DNA of 64,000 bases from the NCBI RefSeq assembly GCF_008124875.1, contig NZ_VNIA01000001.1, forward strand, positions 1,008,721-1,072,720, read 5' to 3'. Position 1 is the first letter of the stretch. Every line of letters begins with the position of its first letter. The stretch is from Tenacibaculum adriaticum (GTDB taxonomy: Bacteria; Bacteroidota; Bacteroidia; Flavobacteriales; Flavobacteriaceae). Made by a program: the position numbers and the translations under genes. Below, piece by piece: positions 25,361 to 33,109 of the stretch. The notes below the pieces were generated by a model. That model was not told the DNA's origin and made no database searches. It saw nothing but the letters and a program-made list of their open reading frames with translations.

Positions 25361-26827
25361 TTATTTAGTAGTTAATTGTTTGATTTTTATGCGGAAAGCA
25401 GCAAATAATAATGTCATAAACGGACTTAAATAGTTAAATATCGCATATATCGCATATTCGCCAACGCTAACTCCTAAAACACCAGATTGGTATGCTCCAC
25501 AAGTATTCCAAGGTATTAAAACAGAAGTTACAGTTCCAGAATCTTCTAAGGTTCTACTTAAATTTTCTGGAGCTAAACCTTTATCTTCAAAAGCTTTTTT
25601 AAACATTTTTCCTGGAATTACGATTGCTAAATATTGATCTGAAGCAATAGCATTTAATCCTAAACAACTAATTACAGTACTGGTAAATAATCCAAAAACT
25701 GAAGTAGCAACAGATAATAGAGCGTTTGTTATTCGTGCTAAAGCTCCAATTGCATCCATAATTCCTCCAAAAACCATCGCGCAGATAATTAAAAAGATCG
25801 TCCAAAGCATTCCATTCATTCCACCAGCACTAAACAGTTCTGTTAATTTATCATTATCGGTTTGTATTTGAGTATCTATAAAAACTGAATTGATGATTGA
25901 TTGAAAGTTAGATTCAGATAAACTAGCTAAAACATCTGACTGAAAAATAAAAGAAAAAATTGCAGCTAAAATTACTCCAGTTCCTAATGCAATTAAAGGT
26001 TTAGTTTTTAATAAAATCATAGCAATAACTACTACAGGAACTATAAATAACAAGGGAGAGATATAAAATGTATTTTTAATAGAATTTAATAAATTACTTA
26101 CATCTGCAGTTCCCGTAGTATCAATAGTTCCGCTTAAAATAGCAAATACAATTAGTGTGATAATAATAGTTGGTACTGTGGTATATGCCATGTATTTAAT
26201 ATGTGTAAACAAATCGGTTCCAGCCATGGCTGGTGCTAAATTTGTGGTGTCTGAAAGTGGAGACATTTTATCACCAAAATAAGCGCCAGAAATTACAGCT
26301 CCAGCAATCATTCCAGAAGGAATTCCTAAAGCACTTCCAATTCCAACTAAAGCGATACCTACAGTTGCAGACGTTGTCCAAGAGCTTCCCGTCGCAACAG
26401 AAATAATTGCTGCAATGATAACAGATGCAGGTAGGAATATTTCAGGACTCAATACTTGTAAGCCATAATAAACCATTGCAGGTATAATTCCACTCACCAA
26501 CCAAGTACCTGCAAGTGCTCCTACTAAAAATAAAATCATGATAGGTACAAAAACACTTTTCCAGTTTTCCCATACTTCAACAACCATTCTTTGTACAGAA
26601 ACTTTGTTAAAAAAACCCACTCCCGCAGCAACTAAACCTCCAATTAATAAAATAAACTGATTAGAATAATCTCCTAACCAAGTACCTTCTTTAAAAAAAA
26701 TATTATAAGCTAATAATCCCATTAAAACGACAACAGGAATAAAAGCTTCCCATATATTTAACTCTTTATTGTCAATAATTTTTTGGTTATCAATATTAAT
26801 CTCAGAAATATTCTTGCTGTCTTGCAT
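25361..26827 (-). CDS. nhaC: Na+/H+ antiporter, NhaC family
   Basis: 488 residues from the ATG at 26827 (MQDSKNISEI). The frame stays open to 27013, but that extension would run 106 bases into the divergent hydrolase gene and its -7 box and lacks membrane character, so the inner ATG is chosen. Twelve or so TM helices are visible. Family landmarks include SVATGSSWTTSATVGIALVGIG, GAYFGDKMSPLSDTTNLAPAMAG and the C-terminal ETSGTVTSVLIPWNTC-like segment DSGTVTSVLIPWNTCGAY. It exchanges cytoplasmic Na+ for external H+ at the inner membrane, in keeping with a marine host. Confidence 0.93.
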   Translation of the reverse strand: MQDSKNISEINIDNQKIIDNKELNIWEAFIPVVVLMGLLAYNIFFKEGTWLGDYSNQFILLIGGLVAAGVGFFNKVSVQRMVVEVWENWKSVFVPIMILFLVGALAGTWLVSGIIPAMVYYGLQVLSPEIFLPASVIIAAIISVATGSSWTTSATVGIALVGIGSALGIPSGMIAGAVISGAYFGDKMSPLSDTTNLAPAMAGTDLFTHIKYMAYTTVPTIIITLIVFAILSGTIDTTGTADVSNLLNSIKNTFYISPLLFIVPVVVIAMILLKTKPLIALGTGVILAAIFSFIFQSDVLASLSESNFQSIINSVFIDTQIQTDNDKLTELFSAGGMNGMLWTIFLIICAMVFGGIMDAIGALARITNALLSVATSVFGLFTSTVISCLGLNAIASDQYLAIVIPGKMFKKAFEDKGLAPENLSRTLEDSGTVTSVLIPWNTCGAYQSGVLGVSVGEYAIYAIFNYLSPFMTLLFAAFRIKIKQLTTK

Positions 26828-26893
26828 TTGTGGTAATTTTTGGAGTGTAATGTTACGATTTTGTAAAGAGATACACAAGTGAAAACCGTTTGT

Positions 26894-26901
26894 TACATTT
26901 G
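26894..26901 (+). promoter_or_regulatory. -7 box of the membrane hydrolase gene, nearly leaderless
   Basis: A perfect TAcaTTTG, ending six bases before the ATG at 26908. The transcript would start at or next to the start codon. Confidence 0.6.
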
Positions 26902-26907
26902 TGATAT

Positions 26908-27930
26908 ATGGATTCATTAACTCAAATAGTTTTAGGAGCTGCTTGTGGAGAAATTGCTCTCGGGAAGAAGATTGGAAATAAAGCATTACTATTCGGAGCA
27001 ATAGGAGGAACAATACCTGATTTAGACGTTATTTTAGGAAAAGTTTTTTATTCAAATTCTATAGATCAATTAGCGTTTCATAGAGGGTTTATGCATTCTA
27101 TTGTCTTTGCTATTTTGGGTTCATTCCTTTTTGGGTATTTGGTTTTTAAACTTTATGATTCTGGGAAGAGAAAAAACACCACGACTGTAAAAGAATGGAT
27201 TTGGTTATTCTTTTTATCCATTTTCACACATCCTATTTTAGACAGTTTTACACCTTACGGAACTCAATTGTTTTTACCGTTTTCTGATTATCGTGTAGCG
27301 TTTAACAATATTTCTGTTGTAGATCCTTTGTATACGCTGCCTTTTTTAATTTGTCTGGTTGTTGTGATTTTTTATAAAAGAAGTACTTTGAAGAGAAGAT
27401 TATGGACAAAAACGGGGATTTATATAAGTACTGCATACATGTTGCTGACGATCATGAACAAATTATATATAGATAGTGTTTTTAAAAAGTCATTTAAAAA
27501 AGCTGGAGTAGAATTTAGTCGTTTTTCATCACAGCCAACTATTTTTAATAATGTTTTGTGGTATGGAATTGCAGAAACGGAAGAAAATTATAGTGTTGCT
27601 TTTTACTCATTATTGGATAAAAGTTCTCTGGCACAGAATGTATTAAGCTTACCTAAAAATCATGAATTGTTAGATATGAATAATTCAGATCTAAGTAGGT
27701 TAAGGTGGTTTAGTAATGATTATTATAATTTATTACCGATTGATAGTTCATCAGCAGTTCGTTATAATGATTTGCGTTACCCGTTACTAAATCCTGAAAA
27801 TAAAAACTCATCAATATTTAGTTTTGAACTTAAAAAAAATGACAATCGCTGGGAAGCGTTGCCATTATTTGATAAAACTCCTACAGAAAATGATATGCAA
27901 AAGTTTTGGAAGAGAATTTTAGGCATTTAA
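26908..27930 (+). CDS. Membrane-bound metal-dependent hydrolase (YdjM/YbcI type)
   Basis: 340 residues. The N-terminal half is the YdjM-like integral membrane domain: MDSLTQIVLGAACGEIALG, GTIPDLDVI, the metal-ligand HRGFMHSI and THPILDSFTPYGTQLFLPFS, with four or five helices. The C-terminal 160 residues are soluble and probably periplasmic. The His/Asp pattern suggests a metal hydrolase acting on lipids, but no substrate is known. It is divergent from nhaC and abuts the convergent trans-sulfuration enzyme with no gap. Confidence 0.88.
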   Translation: MDSLTQIVLGAACGEIALGKKIGNKALLFGAIGGTIPDLDVILGKVFYSNSIDQLAFHRGFMHSIVFAILGSFLFGYLVFKLYDSGKRKNTTTVKEWIWLFFLSIFTHPILDSFTPYGTQLFLPFSDYRVAFNNISVVDPLYTLPFLICLVVVIFYKRSTLKRRLWTKTGIYISTAYMLLTIMNKLYIDSVFKKSFKKAGVEFSRFSSQPTIFNNVLWYGIAETEENYSVAFYSLLDKSSLAQNVLSLPKNHELLDMNNSDLSRLRWFSNDYYNLLPIDSSSAVRYNDLRYPLLNPENKNSSIFSFELKKNDNRWEALPLFDKTPTENDMQKFWKRILGI

Positions 27931-29130
27931 TTATAAGACACCAACTTTTTTCATGCATTCTTTCATCATTTGGTAAGTACGCTCAATGTCGTTATCTAAT
28001 CCGATAGAAAAACGAATCAATCCATCAGTTAACCCCATCTCTTTTTGTTCTTCTTCTGGTATTTCAGAGGAAGTTGAGGTTCCTGGAGCAGAAAATAATG
28101 TTTTATAAAACCCTAAACTTACTGCCAAATAACCTAAGTTTTTCTCTTGCATTAATTCCATCAATTCATTTGCTTTGTCTAAAGAACCAGCATCAATGGT
28201 TAACATTCCACCATAGCCATATTCTTCATTCATCATAGATTTAAAAACATCGTGTGATGGATGTGATTTTAGTCCTGGGTACACAGTTTTTAATCCATCA
28301 TTTTCAAACTTTTCAGCTAAAAAAGCAGCATTTTTACTGTGTTGCTTCATTCGTATATGTAGAGTTCTCATGTTTTTTAAAATTGAAGCAGCACGTAAAC
28401 TATCCATTGAAGGGCCTAATAACATACTTGCTCCGTCAATTACACTTTTTAATGAATTTACAAATTCAGAAGTTCCGCAAACAACACCACCCATTGTATC
28501 TGAAGCACCGTTAATGAATTTTGTTAAACTATGAATAACAATATCAGCTCCTAATTGCGCAGGTGAAATTGATAAAGGTGAAAATGTATTGTCTACCACT
28601 AATTTTAAATTGTGTTTTTTAGCTAATACTGCTAAACCTTTAATATCTGCAACTTCTAATAACGGGTTACTTACAGTCTCACAATATAAAACCTTGGTGT
28701 TTTTAGTAATAGCAGCTTCTACAACAGCTAATTTTGTAATATCTACAAAAGTTGTTTGGATACCCATTCTTGGTGTGAAATTTTTTAAGAAAGCATAGGT
28801 TCCTCCATAAATAGTTCTACTCGAAACAATATGATCTCCAGCACCGCATAATTGTAATAACGTTGGTGTAATTGCACCCATACCAGAACCAGCAACATTA
28901 GCTGCTTCTGTACCTTCCATAGCGGCTAAAGCTTCACCTAAATACAAGTTTGAAGGAGATGAATGACGAGAATATAAGTAGCATCCATCTGTATTTCCTT
29001 CAAAAGTATCAAACATGGTTTTTGCGGATAAAAATGTATAGGTTGATGAATCTGAAATGGATGGATTTACACCTCCGAACTCTCCGAAATATTGTAAATC
29101 TTGAATCTTGTTTGCTGGTTTGAATTTCAT
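27931..29130 (-). CDS. Trans-sulfuration family PLP enzyme (Cys/Met metabolism)
   Basis: 399 residues from the ATG at 29130. The frame is open to 29181, but a full promoter (29151-29181) lies there. It belongs to the cystathionine gamma-synthase / methionine gamma-lyase / O-acylhomoserine sulfhydrylase family: YSRHSSPS, EAANVAGSGMGAI, the CETVSNPLLEVADI and VVDNTFSPL segments and the PLP lysine in SLTKFINGASDTMGG. The substrate loop reads IYGGTYAFL. Classical methionine gamma-lyases carry a Cys at the second Gly, so a gamma-lyase assignment is not secure. The divergent Lrp regulator probably controls it, which fits amino-acid degradation or methionine metabolism. Confidence 0.87.
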   Translation of the reverse strand: MKFKPANKIQDLQYFGEFGGVNPSISDSSTYTFLSAKTMFDTFEGNTDGCYLYSRHSSPSNLYLGEALAAMEGTEAANVAGSGMGAITPTLLQLCGAGDHIVSSRTIYGGTYAFLKNFTPRMGIQTTFVDITKLAVVEAAITKNTKVLYCETVSNPLLEVADIKGLAVLAKKHNLKLVVDNTFSPLSISPAQLGADIVIHSLTKFINGASDTMGGVVCGTSEFVNSLKSVIDGASMLLGPSMDSLRAASILKNMRTLHIRMKQHSKNAAFLAEKFENDGLKTVYPGLKSHPSHDVFKSMMNEEYGYGGMLTIDAGSLDKANELMELMQEKNLGYLAVSLGFYKTLFSAPGTSTSSEIPEEEQKEMGLTDGLIRFSIGLDNDIERTYQMMKECMKKVGVL

Positions 29131-29150
29131 GGTTGTTAGTTTTTGTCTCT

Positions 29151-29181
29151 CAAATTTAAGTTTTACATGAATATAAATCAA
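29151..29181 (-). promoter_or_regulatory. Promoter of the trans-sulfuration enzyme gene
   Basis: On the minus strand TTG (29181-29179), a 20-base gap, then a perfect -7 box TAaaTTTG (29158-29151). Transcription would start near 29145, which fixes the coding start at 29130. The 155-base region shared with the divergent Lrp gene is the expected place for the regulator to bind. Confidence 0.75.
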
Positions 29182-29285
29182 TCATTTTGGCTTTGGGTAG
29201 AATATTTTTCTGTTTTTAAATGTTATTTTAGTTTTAATATTTGTTTTTTTGTTAAAATTAATTAGTAAATAGAAATATTTTCAGA

Positions 29286-29744
29286 ATGAAGTTAGATGCA
29301 ATAGATAGAAAGCTAATCAACTTACTGCAAAAAGATAGTAAGCAAACCACGAAACAGTTATCGTTACAATTAGATTTATCGGTAACAGCAGTTTATGAGC
29401 GCGTTAAAAAGTTAGAAAAAGAAAAAGTAATTTCTAAGTATGTAGCATTAATTGATAATCGTAAAGTAGATAAATCTTTTTTAGTGTTTTGTCATGTAAA
29501 GTTAATTCAGCATTCACGTGAATATTTATCTGTTTTTGAGCGAGAAATTTTAAAACTTGATGAAGTCTCCGAATGCTTTCACATTGCTGGAGATTATGAT
29601 TATCTCTTAAAAATTTATGTAAAAGACATGGAGGAGTATCGTGAGTTTATGGTAAACAAACTCACAACAATTAAACATATTGGTAGTACACAAAGTTCAT
29701 TTACGATTGGGGAAGTTAAAAATTCTACAGAAATAGCTTTATAA
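29286..29744 (+). CDS. Lrp/AsnC family transcriptional regulator
   Basis: 152 residues. N-terminal helix-turn-helix (DAIDRKLINLLQKDSKQTTKQLSLQLDLSVTAVYERVKKLEKEKVI) followed by the RAM ligand-binding domain (SFLVFCHVKLI ... VSECFHIAGDYDYLLKIYVKDMEEYREFM). These proteins form octamers that sense amino acids. Divergent from the trans-sulfuration enzyme, its likely target. Its last six bases overlap the end of the convergent DUF4407 gene. Confidence 0.95.
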   Translation: MKLDAIDRKLINLLQKDSKQTTKQLSLQLDLSVTAVYERVKKLEKEKVISKYVALIDNRKVDKSFLVFCHVKLIQHSREYLSVFEREILKLDEVSECFHIAGDYDYLLKIYVKDMEEYREFMVNKLTTIKHIGSTQSSFTIGEVKNSTEIAL

Positions 29745-30839
29745 TATTTCTTGCTGATTTTTATAAAATGAGTCTGTTTGTAACTTCATGAGGTCGCGAG
29801 CCATTTTTTGCTTGTAGTTATATAACTCTTCTTCTGTTTTTAAATCAGAGTAAATTTTATCGTTAAGATTAATATCAGTTTTTAAAATAGCTTCTCGTTG
29901 ATGAACTTGTTGCTGTATCCAAGTTTTGACTATTGATTCTTGGTTTTCTAATTTATAATCATATTCACTTTTTGAGCTGATCAATTTTGCGAAAATAGGC
30001 GAGGTTTCAATAGCTAGAAATAATAAGAAAATAAAAAACGAAGGTAACCAAGGTAATTTATTTAAAGCATTAGTACGAGCCATGAGTCCGTCAAAATTTG
30101 AAATAATAGGTTGTGTTTTGGTTTCAGTTTCTTTTTGTTGTTGAATTAAACTAGCAATAGCTTCTTCTTTAACTTTAATTTTTCCAGCATTGTTATTTTT
30201 TAGTTTATTTAATTCTGCTAAAGCTACATTATGCTTTTCTCTTTTTTCTTTATAAACAGGTCCTTTTCCAAGTAATTTTGTTCCTTTTCTACCTTCTGCT
30301 TCTGCAATATAAGTTTCATATAAAGCATTTACTTCATTTTCTTTCGTAGTCAGTTCCTCTTTTAAAAAGTTTATTTCCGTGTTTATTTTTTCAATTTCAG
30401 GAGTGAATTGTTGTGCAATCTGCGTTTTATTATCAAGTGTCATTTGATTTTTTTCTGCTAACAAAACCTGATTGATTTCTTTTTCAAAGATTTTTAACTC
30501 CAACGGTTTTGAAATTACCACGGCTATTATCATTGCCAAAATCAACCGTGGAATGACCTGAACAATTTCCTGACGTTTAGAATTTCTCTTTTTTATGGTA
30601 GAAACAATAAATCTATCGAGGTTAAAAATTAATAGTCCCCAAAGAATTCCGAAGAAAATAGAAGTATAAATGTTGTCAAAAACAGTATATAAAGCATAAC
30701 TGCTGGCTATGCTTGCCATTAAAGCAGTAAAAAACACGGTAGCACCAATACCAGCGTATTTGTTTTGTTCTCCATTTGAGCAATCTTTAATTAAATTTTG
30801 ATCAACACCAGAACAAAGAAGGAAAAAATGTTTTATCAT
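29739..30839 (-). CDS. DUF4407 membrane protein with central coiled coil
   Basis: 366 residues. Three hydrophobic helices near the N-terminus (about 34-58, 60-72 and 100-112), a long charged coiled coil (about 120-270: KINTEINFLKEELTTKENEVNALYE and ALAELNKLKNNNAGKIKVKEEAIASL), a further helix (WLPSFFIFLLFLAIETSPIFAKLI) and a helical tail. The family has no known function. FFLLCSGVDQNLIKDC near the start is typical of DUF4407. It ends overlapping the Lrp gene by six bases. Confidence 0.86.
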   Translation of the reverse strand: MIKHFFLLCSGVDQNLIKDCSNGEQNKYAGIGATVFFTALMASIASSYALYTVFDNIYTSIFFGILWGLLIFNLDRFIVSTIKKRNSKRQEIVQVIPRLILAMIIAVVISKPLELKIFEKEINQVLLAEKNQMTLDNKTQIAQQFTPEIEKINTEINFLKEELTTKENEVNALYETYIAEAEGRKGTKLLGKGPVYKEKREKHNVALAELNKLKNNNAGKIKVKEEAIASLIQQQKETETKTQPIISNFDGLMARTNALNKLPWLPSFFIFLLFLAIETSPIFAKLISSKSEYDYKLENQESIVKTWIQQQVHQREAILKTDINLNDKIYSDLKTEEELYNYKQKMARDLMKLQTDSFYKNQQEIL

Positions 30840-30887
30840 AAAAATAAGCTTACACTTTTATGAACGAGTAGATTATAAAAATGTTGC

Positions 30888-30914
30888 AAAAAAAGCCTCA
30901 TTTAAGAGGCTTTT
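30888..30914 (-). terminator. Terminator of the decayed YceI gene
   Basis: AAAAGCCTC and GAGGCTTTT pair over six bases. On the minus strand seven T follow. It stands 29 bases after the pseudogene's final stop and is intact although the gene is broken. Confidence 0.85.
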
Positions 30915-30942
30915 AACATTAATGAATTTTTTATTATTAAGT

Positions 30943-31355
30943 TTATGGGGTTGAAATAATTGAAACACCACTTTTAATGTCTTCACGAATCATTCTATTT
31001 TCCAAGTTATCAAAAAACTTACCAGATTTATATCTACAAAGTTCGATCTATTAAAAAGTCATCACTTTGTAAATGCTTAACTAATTTTTTTGTTATTTCC
31101 TTTTGATTTGATATCTAAGACAGTAATAGATTCATGTCTAGAGTAAAATAAACAGCTACTTTTCAGTTGATTATTTTCAAAAACTAGCGCTCCTTTAGAT
31201 ATGTAAAGTGTTTCGTTATGGCTACCAGTAATTTTGGTTGTTTCCCAAAAGATTTTAGATTTTTTTACATCAGTTTTATAAATTTATTGACTGAAGATAG
31301 AGACAGGAACTAATAATATATTTAAAAATAACACTATTAATCCTAATTTTTTCAT
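30943..31355 (-). pseudogene. Decayed YceI-family secreted protein
   Basis: The minus strand encodes a clean signal peptide (ATG at 31355, MKKLGLIVLFLNILLVPVSIF, then SQ) and immediately a TAA at 31284-31286. The same frame continues for 68 codons (DVKKSKIFWETTKITGSHNET, then ALVFENNQLK). A seven-base A-run (T-run 31085-31091) then shifts the frame, and with one A fewer it reads NNKKLVKHLQSDDF. This joins directly to LIDRTL, and a further frameshift gives RYKSGKFFDNLENRMI, ending at 30943. YceI lipocalin-like proteins read '.W.G.K.TGSHNGT', 'GHLKSDDFF' and 'DRTKY..RYGSGSFFDNLGDK.I' in this order, with about 70 residues between the last two blocks that are missing here. The gene thus has a premature stop, two frameshifts and an internal deletion. 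It explains most of the 584-base gap between the flanking genes. Confidence 0.82.
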
Positions 31356-31423
31356 TTTCCTATATTTTTGACTACTATTGTTTTGTTGATAGTTAATAAA
31401 GCTAATTACAATAGATTATTTAT

Positions 31424-32812
31424 TTATTCAGACAATTCTGTGAAATATTTATAAAAGTATGGAATGGTTTCTATCCCTTTTAAATAGTTCCAAACACCAA
31501 AATGTTCGTTTGGAGAATGGATCGCATCACTATCTAAACCAAATCCCATTAAAATGGTTTTACTTTGTAATTCTTTTTCAAACAAAGCAACAATAGGGAT
31601 ACTTCCTCCGCTTCGTTGTGGAATTGGCTTTTTACCAAAGGTTTGTTCATACGCTTTACTTGCTGCTTGGTATCCAATATTATCGATTGGCGTTACATAA
31701 CCTTGGCCTCCATGATGCGGTTTTACAACAACTTTTACACCAGATGGAGCAATACTTTCAAAATGTTTTTTGAATAATTCTGTAATCTCTTTCCAATCTT
31801 GATTTGGTACCAAACGCATAGAGATTTTAGCATACGCTTTAGAAGCAATTACAGTTTTGGCTCCTTCCCCTGTATAACCACCCCAAATTCCGTTTACATC
31901 TAATGTTGGTCGTATAGAGTTTCGTTCGTTGGTTGTATAACCTTTTTCGCCATATACATCATCAATAGCTAATGCATTTTTATATTTTTCTATAGAAAAA
32001 GGAGCTTTTGCCATTTCATCTCTTTCATCTCTAGATAATTCTTCAACGTTATCATAAAAACCTGGAATGGTAATATGGTTATTTTCATCGTGTAGTGAAG
32101 CAATCATTTTTGTTAAAACATTAATTGGATTAGCAACTGCACCACCATATAAACCAGAGTGTAAATCACGATTAGGACCTGTAACTTCAACTTCAACATA
32201 GCTTAAACCACGTAACCCAGTTGTTATTGACGGAATATCATTGGCAATCATACCCGTGTCAGAAATTAAAATAACATCGTTTGCTAATTTTTCTTTGTTT
32301 CTAGGTACAAACCAAGCTAAACTTTCTGACCCAACTTCTTCTTCACCTTCAATCATAAATTTTACGTTACAAGGTAAAGTTCCTGTAGAAGTCATGTATT
32401 CTAATGCTTTTACATGCATATACATTTGTCCTTTATCGTCACAAGCTCCTCTTGCATATATTGCTCCTTCTGGATGTGAATCTGTTTTTTTAATTATGGG
32501 CTCAAAAGGAGGAGAGTTCCATAAATCAATTGGATCTGCAGGTTGTACATCATAATGACCATAAACTAAAACGGTTGGTAAATTAGGGTCAATTATTTTT
32601 TCACCATATACAATTGGATATCCAGGAGTGTCACAAAGTTCTACTTTATCACAGCCGGCTTTTTTTAGAGCATTTAATACTGCATCTGCAGTATTTAAAA
32701 CATCTTGAGAATAAGCTGTATCTGCACTAACAGAAGGGATTTTTAAGAGTTCGATAAGTTCGTTAATGAATTTGTCTTTGTTTTGAGAAATATAGGATTG
32801 TATGTCTTGCAT
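31424..32812 (-). CDS. M20 family dipeptidase
   Basis: 462 residues from the ATG at 32812 (MQDIQSYISQ). The frame is open to 32902, but those 30 codons would reach into the tRNA promoter region and do not look like protein of this family. Metal ligands of the M20 fold are seen in VLVYGHYDVQPAD, ARGACDDKGQMY, the catalytic MIEGEEEVGSES, and a C-terminal HSPNEHFGVWNY. The dimerisation domain includes RDLHSGLYGGAVANP. It hydrolyses small peptides in the cytoplasm. Single gene. Confidence 0.94.
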   Translation of the reverse strand: MQDIQSYISQNKDKFINELIELLKIPSVSADTAYSQDVLNTADAVLNALKKAGCDKVELCDTPGYPIVYGEKIIDPNLPTVLVYGHYDVQPADPIDLWNSPPFEPIIKKTDSHPEGAIYARGACDDKGQMYMHVKALEYMTSTGTLPCNVKFMIEGEEEVGSESLAWFVPRNKEKLANDVILISDTGMIANDIPSITTGLRGLSYVEVEVTGPNRDLHSGLYGGAVANPINVLTKMIASLHDENNHITIPGFYDNVEELSRDERDEMAKAPFSIEKYKNALAIDDVYGEKGYTTNERNSIRPTLDVNGIWGGYTGEGAKTVIASKAYAKISMRLVPNQDWKEITELFKKHFESIAPSGVKVVVKPHHGGQGYVTPIDNIGYQAASKAYEQTFGKKPIPQRSGGSIPIVALFEKELQSKTILMGFGLDSDAIHSPNEHFGVWNYLKGIETIPYFYKYFTELSE

Positions 32813-32864
32813 TTTAAATATTAAAAAAATTTTATCAAAAATAAGAAAAATATTACGCATGTGC

Positions 32865-32894
32865 TTTGCAGTTTGTGTGTATTGTTTATATTTG
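32865..32894 (+). promoter_or_regulatory. tRNA-Leu promoter
   Basis: TTTG at 32865-32868, an 18-base gap and a perfect -7 box TAtaTTTG at 32887-32894 followed by C, about 24 bases before the mature tRNA. Confidence 0.8.
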
Positions 32895-32917
32895 CAAACC
32901 AATTTTTAGTAATTAAC

Positions 32918-32999
32918 GCGGGCGTGGTGGAATTGGTAGACACGCTAGACTTAGGATCTAGTGCCGCAAGGTGTGAGAGTTCGAGTCTCTCCGCCCGTA
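32918..32999 (+). tRNA. tRNA-Leu (anticodon TAG)
   Basis: 82 bases. The acceptor GCGGGCG pairs with CGCCCGT (one G-U pair) with discriminator A. The D-arm contains AATTGGTAGA. The anticodon stem CTAGA/TCTAG encloses CTTAGGA, so the anticodon is TAG and reads CUA and related leucine codons. A long class II variable arm (GTGCCGCAAGGTGT region) and T-arm GAGAG-TTCGAGT-CTCTC complete it. CCA is not encoded. It is a single gene with its own promoter and terminator. Confidence 0.97.
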
Positions 33000-33006
33000 C
33001 AAATTT

Positions 33007-33052
33007 AAAACGCAACTAATTATTTTATAATTAGTTGCGTTTTTTATTTTTT
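33007..33052 (+). terminator. Terminator of tRNA-Leu
   Basis: A 16-bp perfect stem (33007-33022 with 33028-33043) with core CGCAACTAATTA / TAATTAGTTGCG, followed by a T-run. It ends the tRNA transcript before the sensor gene. Confidence 0.93.
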
Positions 33053-33109
33053 AATAAATTTGCTCCCAATAAACTTATTAATTTACCTCTAAACCCTTAA
33101 TTAAAAAAA

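Noticed and set aside
29131..29285. SAM-type riboswitch in front of the trans-sulfuration gene
   Set aside because: The promoter box lies only about 20 bases before the ATG, leaving no room for a leader RNA.
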